This document shows, one piece after another, positions 7,990 through 13,567 of a stretch of 13,567 nucleotides of DNA. The first letter of the stretch is position 1, and each line of letters opens with the position of its first letter. The stretch is from positions 1 through 13,567 of the forward strand of contig JAJFBJ010000097.1 in the NCBI GenBank assembly GCA_020697375.1, read 5' to 3'. Under the pieces are notes generated by a model. The model was not told the origin of the DNA and ran no database searches. It saw nothing but the letters and a program-made list of their open reading frames with translations. Origin of the DNA: Nitrospira sp. GTDB lineage: Bacteria > Nitrospirota > Nitrospiria > Nitrospirales > Nitrospiraceae. Made by a program: the position numbers and the translations under genes.

Positions 7990-8394
7990 TTACCTCCACC
8001 GGGCAATCATCACGCTGGTTCCTTTGCCGGCTTCCGATTGGATATCGAATTCATTCACCAGTCGCTTCGATCCGCTCAACCCCAGACCCATCCCGCTCGC
8101 GGTCGTAAACCCGTCCTTCAACGCCAAGCTGAGATCGGCAATGCCCGGCCCCTTATCCACGAATGTCAGCCTCAGCCCGCGTCGGATACCCTCCTGTAAC
8201 GCTTCGAAGCGGACCTCTCCTCCCCCGCCATGTTGGAGCGTATTTCGGGCCAGTTCGCTGGACGCCGTCACGATCTTGGTTTGATCCACGAGAGAGAACC
8301 CCTGCATCAGCGCCCATTCCCTCGTTATTTGTCTGGTCCTCACGATGTCGTCGGAAGATCGAATCGCAAATGTCTCATCCCGCAACGTGGCCAT
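7990..8394 (-). CDS. rsbT: RsbT-type serine/threonine protein kinase
   Basis: From ATG 8394 the protein has 134 residues, essentially the length of Bacillus RsbT (133). The frame extends upstream to 8451 but those residues overlap rsbS deeply and look non-native, while GAGGT lies about 9 nt before 8394. GHKL motifs are intact: SSELARN (N box), DKGPGI (G1) and GMGLGLSGSKRL (G2). In the known system RsbT is held by the RsbR-RsbS complex, phosphorylates both on stress, is released, and activates a partner. Here candidate partners are the phosphatase and the RsbT-domain kinase that follow. The start overlaps the end of rsbS by 20 nt and the stop lies within the ribosome site of the next gene, so these genes are translationally coupled. 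Confidence 0.93.
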   Translation of the reverse strand: MATLRDETFAIRSSDDIVRTRQITREWALMQGFSLVDQTKIVTASSELARNTLQHGGGGEVRFEALQEGIRRGLRLTFVDKGPGIADLSLALKDGFTTASGMGLGLSGSKRLVNEFDIQSEAGKGTSVMIARWR

Positions 8395-8764
8395 TGCCCC
8401 TTGACCTCTGCCCGATGGACTCCTCGAGCATCTGCACTCCCTTGTCGACATTGAGAGCCGTGCGCACGCCGGGCAACGCCAACCCCAATTCCACCAGTGT
8501 AATGGCTACCGCCGGCCGCATGCCGACCAACACCGTCTCCGCGTCCAACACCTTTGCCATGCTGGCGATGTTTCCGATCATGCGGCCGATGAAGGAATCC
8601 ACGATTTCCAGCGACGAAATGTCGATGAGGACACCGTGCGCCCGGTCTGTGACGATACGTCCGGTCAAATCGTCCTGCAGGGTCATGGCGAGGCGGTCGT
8701 GCATGTCTACCTGTACGGTCACCAATAAAAACTTACCCATTTTAAGGATCGGAATCCGTTCCAT
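8375..8764 (-). CDS. rsbS: RsbS-type STAS domain stressosome protein
   Basis: This 129-residue single STAS domain begins with the family signature ERIPILKMGKFLLVTVQ. The segment DISSLEIVDSFIGRM aligns with Bacillus RsbS, so Ser57 (VDSF) corresponds to the phosphorylated Ser59. GMRPAVAITLVELGL near the end is also typical. RsbS forms the core of the stressosome with RsbR and is the main target of RsbT. The C-terminus has a short extra tail (about residues 118-129) rich in R, G and S that overlaps the rsbT start. The gene begins 3 nt after the rsbR stop without a strong ribosome site, which suggests coupling. Confidence 0.95.
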   Translation of the reverse strand: MERIPILKMGKFLLVTVQVDMHDRLAMTLQDDLTGRIVTDRAHGVLIDISSLEIVDSFIGRMIGNIASMAKVLDAETVLVGMRPAVAITLVELGLALPGVRTALNVDKGVQMLEESIGQRSRGNGHVAG

Positions 8765-8767
8765 CGA

Positions 8768-9631
8768 TCAGTCATTCGCCGTGGCGGCCGCGCGCTTTCC
8801 GATCACGGCTCCGGTGCGCTGAAGCGCGATCATGAACGCATCGGCGAGCGTGGCTTTAGTCATGACATCGCTCAAATTGACGCCGAGATGGACGATGGTC
8901 TGGGCTATTTGCGGCCGGATACCGCTGATGATGCAGTCGGCTCCCATCAGCCTTGCCGCCGCAACGGTTTTCAGGAGATGTTGCGCCACCAGGGTATCGA
9001 CCGTCGGCACCCCGGTGATATCGATGATGGCGATCATGGCGCCGGTTTCGACGATGCGTTCCAGAAGGTTTTCCATCACGATCTGGGTTCGCGCGCTGTC
9101 GAGCGTCCCGATCAACGGCAAGGCGAGAATGTCGTCATACAACTGTACGACCGGCGTGGACAATTCCAGCAACTCATGTTGCTGCCGTTGGATGACTTCT
9201 TCGCGGCTGTGCTGATGCAGATCGATGGTATGCAATCCGAGGTTGTCCAGAAGCAATGTCAAATTCCACAGCTCGCCGGCCTGTTCTTTGGCATCGGCAA
9301 ATCCTGCGCGGACCAGATTGAACAGTGGTTGTTTCAAGGAAAAGATGAAGGTCGCCGTTTCGGCCGGACTGAAGCCCTGCAGCGCCCTGCGGCGAACCGT
9401 CTGGGCCAGGAGGTCCTTCATCGGCTTCCAGGAAGGAGCATTGAGATCCGATCCGCTTGGCAGGGCTTGGTTGAACAGATTGAGAAAGTCCCGGGACTGT
9501 TCACGCAACTCGGTCTCATTCATCAGGTCTCGGCGAAGCGTTGGCGAAGAGAGTTGGTAGGCCACCCATTCTTTCAGGACCGCCTCTAGATGCTCGCGTA
9601 GATATTGTGCGAATGTGCGTTGACTCGTCAT
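8768..9631 (-). CDS. rsbR: RsbR-type stressosome sensor (RsbRD_N + STAS)
   Basis: ATG 9631 is preferred over the in-frame GTG 9652 because AAAGGAG (9647-9641) is the ribosome site 9 nt before it. That gives 287 residues. Residues ~8-130 are a helical RsbRD_N-type sensor domain (VLKEW, RALQGFSPAETATFIFSLKQPLF), not the globin-like sensor of Bacillus RsbRA. A linker helix leads to a STAS domain (~160-275) with LPLIGTLDSARTQ, IIDITGVPTVDT and GADCIISGIRPQIAQT. Thr213 (VDT) matches RsbRA Thr205. The position of Thr171 is Ser179 (LDS), with the same 34-residue spacing. RsbR forms the stressosome shell and passes the stress signal to RsbT. First gene of the operon. Confidence 0.93.
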   Translation of the reverse strand: MTSQRTFAQYLREHLEAVLKEWVAYQLSSPTLRRDLMNETELREQSRDFLNLFNQALPSGSDLNAPSWKPMKDLLAQTVRRRALQGFSPAETATFIFSLKQPLFNLVRAGFADAKEQAGELWNLTLLLDNLGLHTIDLHQHSREEVIQRQQHELLELSTPVVQLYDDILALPLIGTLDSARTQIVMENLLERIVETGAMIAIIDITGVPTVDTLVAQHLLKTVAAARLMGADCIISGIRPQIAQTIVHLGVNLSDVMTKATLADAFMIALQRTGAVIGKRAAATAND

Positions 9632-9678
9632 AGACCTTTGCTCCTTTCTCACCTGTGTGGAATCATGGACGTAGCCTT

Positions 9679-9715
9679 CCCTGCCCTGTCTTCAAAGGTG
9701 AGAAGTGAGGCAGGG
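9679..9715 (-). promoter_or_regulatory. Two-stage hairpin in the rsbR 5' leader
   Basis: On the - strand CCCTGCC (9715-9709) pairs perfectly with GGCAGGG (9685-9679), and inside it CTTC pairs with GAAG around an 8-nt loop. It lies between the palindrome at 9747-9762 and the rsbR ribosome site at 9647-9641, so it would be in the leader RNA if transcription starts near the palindrome. No T-run follows, so it is not a classical terminator. Its role is unknown. Confidence 0.35.
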
Positions 9716-9746
9716 CACTCTAAGCTGGATACACATCAATGCTGTA

Positions 9747-9762
9747 CTAGGGGTACCCCTAG
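9747..9762. promoter_or_regulatory. Perfect 16-bp palindrome CTAGGGGTACCCCTAG, candidate operator of the rsb operon
   Basis: The sequence equals its own reverse complement over 16 bp. It lies 115 nt before rsbR in the 196-nt gap after the CBS gene. Each half contains TACCCCT, which fits the TACYYMT heptamer known for NarL-type regulators, although the two halves here are inverted and overlapping, unlike the usual 7-2-7 NarL arrangement. Possible -10 sequences on the - strand are TATCCA (9731-9726) or TAGAGT (9722-9717), with no good -35, as expected for an activator-dependent promoter. That reading is inference. Confidence 0.5.
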
Positions 9763-9827
9763 ACGCGAGAGCATACGAGGACAGAATGCGGACAGCAATA
9801 GGCTGGTCTTCCTGTGGTCGGCGGCTG

Positions 9828-10262
9828 TTACGACCAGTATTCGGAGGCCTTCATATATCCCTGCAGTAAGTCGCGTCTCGCCACGATGCCGACCAGCTCA
9901 TTGTCCCGCACTACGGGCAGACGCGTCACGTACCGGTCTTGAAACAGGTTCGCAACCTCCTCCATGGTCATGCCTTCCCGGGCCGTGAGGGGATGGGGCG
10001 TCATGATTTCAGAAGCCAGGACCTTGCGCAAATCCCGCCCATCGATCATGGCTTGCAGGAGATCGTATTCCGTCACGAGGCCGACGAGCCGGTTGCCTTC
10101 TTCCACTACGGGCAACCCTCCGAAATTTTGTTTCGTCATCAGCCTGGCGATCGTGAGCGCATCCGTGCCGGCCGTGCAGGTGAACAGGGCATCCTGCATC
10201 AGCTGGCCGACGGTGAGAGTTTTCGGATCACAGGCTCGGGTGAGCGAGTCGATTTGACGCAT
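9828..10262 (-). CDS. Two-CBS-domain (Bateman module) protein
   Basis: This 144-residue protein consists almost only of two CBS motifs: ~18-73 (TVGQLMQDALFTC..., GGLPVVEEGNRLVGLVTEYDLL) and ~83-138 (ASEIMTPHPLTAREGMTMEEVANLF..., RLPVVRDNELVGIVARRDLL). Bateman modules usually bind adenine nucleotides and report energy state to a partner. No partner domain is attached. ATG 10262 follows GAAAGGA with 7 nt between, the same ribosome site used by the four-CBS gene across the divergent region. The gene lies 21 nt behind a secreted-protein gene and is probably its co-transcribed second cistron. The rsb operon begins 196 nt further on, in the same direction, and could receive read-through. Confidence 0.93.
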   Translation of the reverse strand: MRQIDSLTRACDPKTLTVGQLMQDALFTCTAGTDALTIARLMTKQNFGGLPVVEEGNRLVGLVTEYDLLQAMIDGRDLRKVLASEIMTPHPLTAREGMTMEEVANLFQDRYVTRLPVVRDNELVGIVARRDLLQGYMKASEYWS

Positions 10263-10283
10263 ACGTCCATCCTTTCTTCACAA

Positions 10284-10811
10284 TTATTCCTTCGAAGCGG
10301 CCCGTGATGGACTGTGATCCTCCGCCCAGCGCATGTGCTGAACGGTCACATGGCCTTGCCTGATCCTCATCCCCTTGGCCCGCTCCGTTTGACCGCCCAG
10401 CGTCGCCTCGATCTCATAAATGCCCTCCGGCAAATCGATGAAGAGCCAGGGCCCGTTGTTCCGCTCTGTTGGAATGCTGAGAATTCTATTGCCCATTTCA
10501 TCATGAATCGCGACCGTTGCTCCCGCCACGAATGGCTTCCCGCCCGCCGTAAAGACCAGCTTCAACGAAAATGGAGGATAGGTGGCCTCGCGTTCTGCCT
10601 GGCCTATTCCCGCGCTGAAATACCGGATCGATCCACTGTGGTAGAGCGGGATGAGATCTTTCTGCGGGCCTATGTCGGTCGGAATTTCCAACTCGATCGC
10701 ATCCCCGCCCGGAAGCTCACGCGCCACCACGGCGGCTGCGACAACGGTGACTCCCGTGAGCCACAGAATCACCCCCAGCAGACCGATCACCAATGGCAGA
10801 CGAGCCTCCAT
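10284..10811 (-). CDS. Exported protein with carboxypeptidase-regulatory-like beta-sandwich domain
   Basis: ATG 10811 is chosen because AAAGGA lies 8 nt upstream. The in-frame extension to 10853 would cover a likely promoter and put a charged segment before the signal. Residues ~5-30 are a hydrophobic signal peptide or anchor (LVIGLLGVILWLTGVTVVAAAVVA). The 175-residue protein then shows YFSAGIGQAERE followed by a beta-sandwich-like stretch: KLVFTAGGKPFVAGATVAIHDEMGNRIL, GPWLFIDLPEGIYEIEATLGG. These resemble carboxypeptidase regulatory-like (prealbumin-fold) domains of envelope proteins with no catalytic role. The C-terminus is basic and low in complexity. An overlapping + strand frame of similar length has no domain features and is rejected. 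Confidence 0.82.
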   Translation of the reverse strand: MEARLPLVIGLLGVILWLTGVTVVAAAVVARELPGGDAIELEIPTDIGPQKDLIPLYHSGSIRYFSAGIGQAEREATYPPFSLKLVFTAGGKPFVAGATVAIHDEMGNRILSIPTERNNGPWLFIDLPEGIYEIEATLGGQTERAKGMRIRQGHVTVQHMRWAEDHSPSRAASKE

Positions 10812-11138
10812 GACCCACGTCCTTTCATGGCATCCTGAAACGCTGTCACGCAATCATAATGCCCCGATATCAGGCATGTCTCTATCCTCTTCACCCGGCG
10901 CATTATTGATTGCCGGCCTATCTTATGATCGTTCCAGTTATCGGACGACTGACGCCAATTACCCCAAAGAGGCGACGGAGGCTGCTGCAAAACGCCGCAA
11001 CCGGCTCCATCGGGATGAACCGCAACCTAGCTCGGCTGATTCGTGATCATAGCGGATGGATAGTGAAGCAGCCCTTCGACCAAGCTCAGGCATATCCAAT
11101 GCAGTGCCCATTGCAGCGCAATGAATGAAAGGATAGGG
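10812..11138. other. Divergent intergenic region between the two CBS-protein transcription units
   Basis: These 327 bases separate the - strand pair (10811 leftwards) from the + strand four-CBS gene. They probably hold both promoters. On the - strand a sigma70-like pair fits (see 10853-10882). For the + strand I see no convincing pair. A TATGAT at about 10924 has no properly spaced -35. A 56-codon + frame from 10876 (MSLSSSPGALL...) lacks a ribosome site and is not called. No repeat or RNA gene was recognised. Confidence 0.6.
10853..10882 (-). promoter_or_regulatory. Candidate sigma70-like promoter for the secreted/CBS gene pair
   Basis: On the - strand GAGACA (10882-10877, four of six bases match TTGACA) is followed after 18 nt by TATGAT (10858-10853, five of six match TATAAT). 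The predicted transcript would start about 35 nt before ATG 10811. Plausible by position and sequence only. Confidence 0.35.
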
Positions 11139-11999
11139 ATGCCTATGGCGACGGGAGCAGGCTGCCAGGTCAGCGCCTATATGCACCGCGAACTGGAGGT
11201 CATCCCGCAGGATTCCGCGGTATCGGCCCTTGCCGCCAGAATGCGGGAGCGGCGCATCGGCTCGGTGCTGATTGAAACATTCGACCGCCCTCAGAATGAC
11301 TGCCGGATCGCCGGGATCGTCACGGAGACCGACCTGGTCGGCAAGGTGCTGGCACAATGTCTCGTGCCCTCAGCCACCATGGCGACCGACATCATGAGCC
11401 GTCCCCTCATCACCATCGAGCCGAACCGCCCGATGCTCGATGCCAGCCATCTGATGGAAGCCAAGAGGGTGCGGCATCTGGCGGTCGCCGAGGGCCACGA
11501 TGTCCTCGGAATCATTTCGGTGCGCGATCTGGTCAGACACTTCGTCGAGGCGGAGGGCGGACCGGTGCAGGCCCTCACGGATGTCTACCGCCCCTTGAGC
11601 GTGCTCATGAACCGCACCATCGAAACCATCACCAGCGATGCAACCGCCCGGTCCGCCGCGCAACGCATGGCCGCGAAACACATCGGGGCGCTGTTCGTGA
11701 TGGAAGCCGACGAACTGGTGGGCATCGTGACCGAAGCAGACCTGGTGCGGAAGCTGCTTGCCGACCAGCGCGATCCGGAGACGGTGAGAATCAACGCCCT
11801 GATGAACTCGCCGTTGATCGACATCGACATCAATCGGACCATCCGCGATGCCAGCGACCTCATGGCGGCCAAACGAGTCCGCCACCTGGCCGTCACCGAA
11901 CATGAGAAGGTGCTCGGCGTGCTGTCGATCCGGGATCTGGTCAAGATGGTGTCGATCCGCGACCGTCCTGAATTTTTGAAACGCAGCTCACCGGCATAG
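11139..11999 (+). CDS. Four-CBS-motif protein (tandem Bateman modules)
   Basis: ATG 11139 lies 5 nt after AAAGGA. ATG 11145 (6 nt after ATAGGG) and ATG 11121 are in frame but less or not better supported. The 286-residue protein holds four CBS motifs, approximately 12-72, 84-136, 154-206 and 220-272. Modules 1-2 and 3-4 are an internal duplication: DASHLMEAKRVRHLAV..VLGIISVRDLV recurs as DASDLMAAKRVRHLAV..VLGVLSIRDLV. Two modules in one chain can form a CBS disk without a partner, normally binding AMP, ATP or related ligands. No enzymatic or membrane domain is attached. The gene diverges from the two-CBS gene pair, which suggests co-regulation. A GC-rich hairpin directly after the stop lacks a T-run. 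Confidence 0.93.
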   Translation: MPMATGAGCQVSAYMHRELEVIPQDSAVSALAARMRERRIGSVLIETFDRPQNDCRIAGIVTETDLVGKVLAQCLVPSATMATDIMSRPLITIEPNRPMLDASHLMEAKRVRHLAVAEGHDVLGIISVRDLVRHFVEAEGGPVQALTDVYRPLSVLMNRTIETITSDATARSAAQRMAAKHIGALFVMEADELVGIVTEADLVRKLLADQRDPETVRINALMNSPLIDIDINRTIRDASDLMAAKRVRHLAVTEHEKVLGVLSIRDLVKMVSIRDRPEFLKRSSPA

Positions 12000-12058
12000 C
12001 GCGCTGGGCCCGCGCGGCGGACTCCTGCCGGGACGCATCGTATCTCCATGAAGAAAAA

Positions 12059-12085
12059 TTCATCGGCGCTTCATCGGCACTTCAT
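12059..12085. repeat. 11-bp direct repeats (TTCATCGGCRC), candidate regulator site
   Basis: TTCATCGGCGC (12059-12069) is followed at once by TTCATCGGCAC (12070-12080) and a third TTCAT (12081-12085). An inverted ATGAA precedes them at 12048-12052. An 11-bp period places each copy on the same DNA face, as in sites for OmpR/PhoB-type regulators. The array lies in the 227-nt gap between the four-CBS gene and the lipoprotein gene. The regulator is unknown. Confidence 0.5.
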
Positions 12086-12173
12086 TTTCTGGTTGTAGGC
12101 TTTCGGCATTGGTCCGTTTTTCTTCTGCAGGACGGGAGAACAGGGGCGGGCGCATAGGCCGTGAGGCTTCACC

Positions 12174-12230
12174 ATGAAGGCGCGGCAATGTCAGGTATTC
12201 AACCGCTATTGTGAATTGATGCCACAGTGA
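12174..12230 (+). CDS. Possible 18-codon leader ORF before the lipoprotein gene
   Basis: ATG 12174 follows GAGG with a 7-nt gap and reads MKARQCQVFNRYCELMPQ, then TGA at 12228-12230. That stop overlaps the GTG start of the lipoprotein gene (GTGA), which has no clear ribosome site of its own. This is a classical layout for translational coupling. Too short to confirm from one sequence. Confidence 0.33.
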   Translation: MKARQCQVFNRYCELMPQ

Positions 12231-13318
12231 AGGTCCAGATTTCATCAAGCAACAGTGCTGCGACGCCAGGGAACAGGCTTAGGCGATACCACAGGTTTCC
12301 AACCTTTATCGCCTATTGTCTACTCGTCGCCTGGCTGCCGGGCTGCGTCAGCGGGCTCAACATCAAGGACGTAAGCGATGACGACGAGGATGAGAGCATC
12401 GCCCAGAGTTATTGCGAACCAGCCACCGTTCCTACCGCTGAAATTGTCACCGTGTCGGCCGGTACCGAAGCCAACCCGATCCAAACGACGTCACGGTATT
12501 CAGTGGCGGCTTCCATCGCCCCTTTGCCATTTTCACCCCGGGCGCAGCAGGTTGCGGCCATTATCGGCGTGGATGGCCTGCTTGCCGAGTTCAACGCGCT
12601 TGAAAAAGAGATGGCGCATGGATTGGAAGGCGCATCGCTGCGCTTCCTGACGGTCCGCCAAGAACTGTCCGACCGGCTGCTGTTAGCCCTGTTCGAAGCG
12701 AACAGCATTGCCGCGGAGCTCGAATGCGAGAAGGCGCGAACCGAGGACATCGCTTCCCGGCTGGAGGATATCAGGAATGACGTTCAGCAAGGTCGAACGA
12801 TTTTGGCCATTCTGGCCGACTCTATTTCAGGTGTGTTCGCCGGAACCTTTCTGCTGGTCGGGGCAGAAATTATTTCCGGGATAATCGATCTTACAGGAAG
12901 CGCTGCGGCACTGGGATTCGGCGTGGCGGCCCTGGGCGGTGATCAGTCATACGAATTAAGCCATGGACGTAACCTCATGACTGAAATTTGGCATGGAGGC
13001 CAATCCAGCAACCAGTTTCCCGCTCCGGTCTGGCGTTATCTGAATTGGCCGGTGCGCGAAACCAGCAAGCGGAGCCGGCGCGAGAATATCGTCGGAAGCT
13101 GGCGCGCGCGTCTGGGAAAACCCGGCACAAACGAAGAGCGCCGCCGCGCAGACCTTTTTTTCGGCGAAGGAGGAGTGTACCGGATCAGCGAGTTGCGGCA
13201 TCGGGGTGAAATGCTGGGATTGCTCAAAACGCACGTCAACTTGATGACCCAGGACTTGAACCTGCTCTTCCGTGAAACGCTGCACCGAAAGCCCCTTGTG
13301 AAAAGTGACCCGACATAG
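12227..13318 (+). CDS. Predicted lipoprotein of unknown function
   Basis: GTG 12227 is the only usable start before the signal sequence, since a stop lies in frame at 12212. Residues 1-40 form a long basic n-region, a hydrophobic core and a lipobox-like LPGC, so Cys40 would be lipidated. An acidic run follows (DVSDDDEDES). Residues ~115-190 are strongly helical and probably coiled coil (LLAEFNALEKEM, RQELSDRLLLALFEANSIAAELE). Residues ~198-238 are hydrophobic and glycine/alanine-rich (FAGTFLLVGAEIISGIID...AALGFGVAALGG), like a membrane-inserting hairpin. The C-terminal ~110 residues are basic and soluble, with W and R clusters. I do not recognise the family. The helix plus glycine-rich segment recalls envelope-spanning or pore-associated proteins, but no function should be assigned. 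It may be coupled to the 18-codon ORF. Confidence 0.8.
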   Translation: MKVQISSSNSAATPGNRLRRYHRFPTFIAYCLLVAWLPGCVSGLNIKDVSDDDEDESIAQSYCEPATVPTAEIVTVSAGTEANPIQTTSRYSVAASIAPLPFSPRAQQVAAIIGVDGLLAEFNALEKEMAHGLEGASLRFLTVRQELSDRLLLALFEANSIAAELECEKARTEDIASRLEDIRNDVQQGRTILAILADSISGVFAGTFLLVGAEIISGIIDLTGSAAALGFGVAALGGDQSYELSHGRNLMTEIWHGGQSSNQFPAPVWRYLNWPVRETSKRSRRENIVGSWRARLGKPGTNEERRRADLFFGEGGVYRISELRHRGEMLGLLKTHVNLMTQDLNLLFRETLHRKPLVKSDPT

Positions 13319-13460
13319 GGCCCGACTCTCAACGCCTTGGCAGGCATGGCGCCGGTCGTCCTGTCTGCCGGCCCGCTGATTCCCCACGGTGTCGCTTCAC
13401 GTCGGTCAACCGCCCTCCGTCCTCCCATGGCAATTTCCGCAGCCTCTCCTTACGTTTTGA

Positions 13461-13489
13461 TTGCGCCGGATCGCCCGGAACGGTAGACT
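13461..13489 (+). promoter_or_regulatory. Weak candidate promoter before the right-edge ORF
   Basis: TTGCGC (13461-13466), a 17-nt spacer and TAGACT (13484-13489) give a loose sigma70-like pair about 33 nt before ATG 13523. Only three and four of six bases match consensus. Confidence 0.2.
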
Positions 13490-13522
13490 TCCCCGACGCC
13501 CCTCTATGCTGCATACCCATCC

Positions 13523-13567
13523 ATGACAGATCGAATCGCTCGTCTGTTCTTTCACGACTGGAGCCGC
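13523..13567 (+). CDS. Possible start of a truncated gene at the right edge
   Basis: ATG 13523 opens a frame (MTDRIARLFFHDWSR) that runs off the window end after 15 codons. No strong ribosome site precedes it. The 204-nt gap after the lipoprotein gene and the weak promoter upstream make a new gene start here plausible, but the visible part is too short to identify. Confidence 0.3.
   Translation, partial: MTDRIARLFFHDWSR

Noticed and set aside
8395..8451. Upstream start for rsbT adding 19 residues
   Set aside because: It would overlap rsbS by 77 nt and give an N-terminus unlike RsbT proteins. Length and ribosome site favour 8394.
8888..9589. 233-codon + strand frame opposite rsbR
   Set aside because: rsbR has well-conserved STAS and RsbRD_N motifs on the - strand. 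The + frame starts inside it without a ribosome site.
9632..9652. Upstream GTG start for rsbR
   Set aside because: AAAGGAG lies inside this extension at the right distance from ATG 9631, so the extension is leader RNA.
10314..10838. 174-codon + strand frame opposite the exported protein gene
   Set aside because: The - strand frame has a signal peptide, a beta-sandwich-like domain and a good ribosome site. The + frame has none of these.
10876..11046. 56-codon + ORF in the divergent region (MSLSSSPGALL...)
   Set aside because: It has no ribosome site, overlaps the candidate - strand promoter and has a low-complexity product.
12000..12016. GC-rich hairpin CGCGC-TGGGCCC-GCGCG directly after the four-CBS gene
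   Set aside because: It has only a 5-bp stem and no T-run, so it is not supported as an intrinsic terminator.
1..13567. Mobile elements, CRISPR array, tRNA or rRNA genes
   Set aside because: No transposase or integrase motifs, terminal inverted repeats, spaced direct repeat arrays or RNA gene folds were seen on either strand.

Overview
The window is GC-rich, densely coded bacterial DNA with AGGAGG/GAAAGGA-type ribosome binding sites, Sec signal peptides, a lipobox protein and long hybrid histidine kinases. A Gram-negative, environmentally sensing chromosome is likely. The style recalls Nitrospirota (Nitrospira-like), but that is an impression from gene content, not proof. No tRNA, rRNA, CRISPR array, insertion sequence or phage gene was seen.

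Left part (1-1562, + strand): the tail of an exported or membrane-anchored protein that starts outside the window, a YnfA/UPF0060 membrane protein, and a small secreted protein whose C-terminus has been shifted out of frame by an exact 20-bp tandem duplication.

Centre (9631 down to 1594, - strand): one tightly packed operon, rsbR - rsbS - rsbT - (RsbT-like ATPase + SpoIIE phosphatase) - [35-codon small ORF] - (RsbT-like ATPase + histidine kinase + 2 REC) - (REC + PAS + GAF + PAS + HisKA_3 kinase + REC). RsbR and RsbS would form the stressosome scaffold and RsbT would be the kinase released by stress. The phosphatase would reset the scaffold. The kinases suggest that the signal passes into a phosphorelay rather than to a sigma-B cascade. 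No sigma factor, anti-sigma factor or DNA-binding output regulator is encoded in the window. The last kinase carries a 28-bp tandem duplication that frameshifts its terminal receiver domain and removes the conserved lysine. Upstream of rsbR lies a perfect 16-bp palindrome (CTAG-N8-CTAG) and then a leader hairpin. An imperfect element of the same layout lies upstream of the small secreted protein.

Right part: a - strand pair (secreted beta-sandwich-type protein, then a two-CBS protein) diverges from a + strand protein with four CBS motifs in two duplicated Bateman modules. It is followed by a control-like region with 11-bp direct repeats, an 18-codon leader ORF overlapping a predicted lipoprotein of unknown function, and possibly the first 15 codons of another gene at the right edge.

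Most noteworthy: the stressosome-to-phosphorelay operon with three RsbT-type ATPase domains in consecutive genes, and the two frame-shifting tandem duplications only about 250 bp apart in the tails of two convergent genes.
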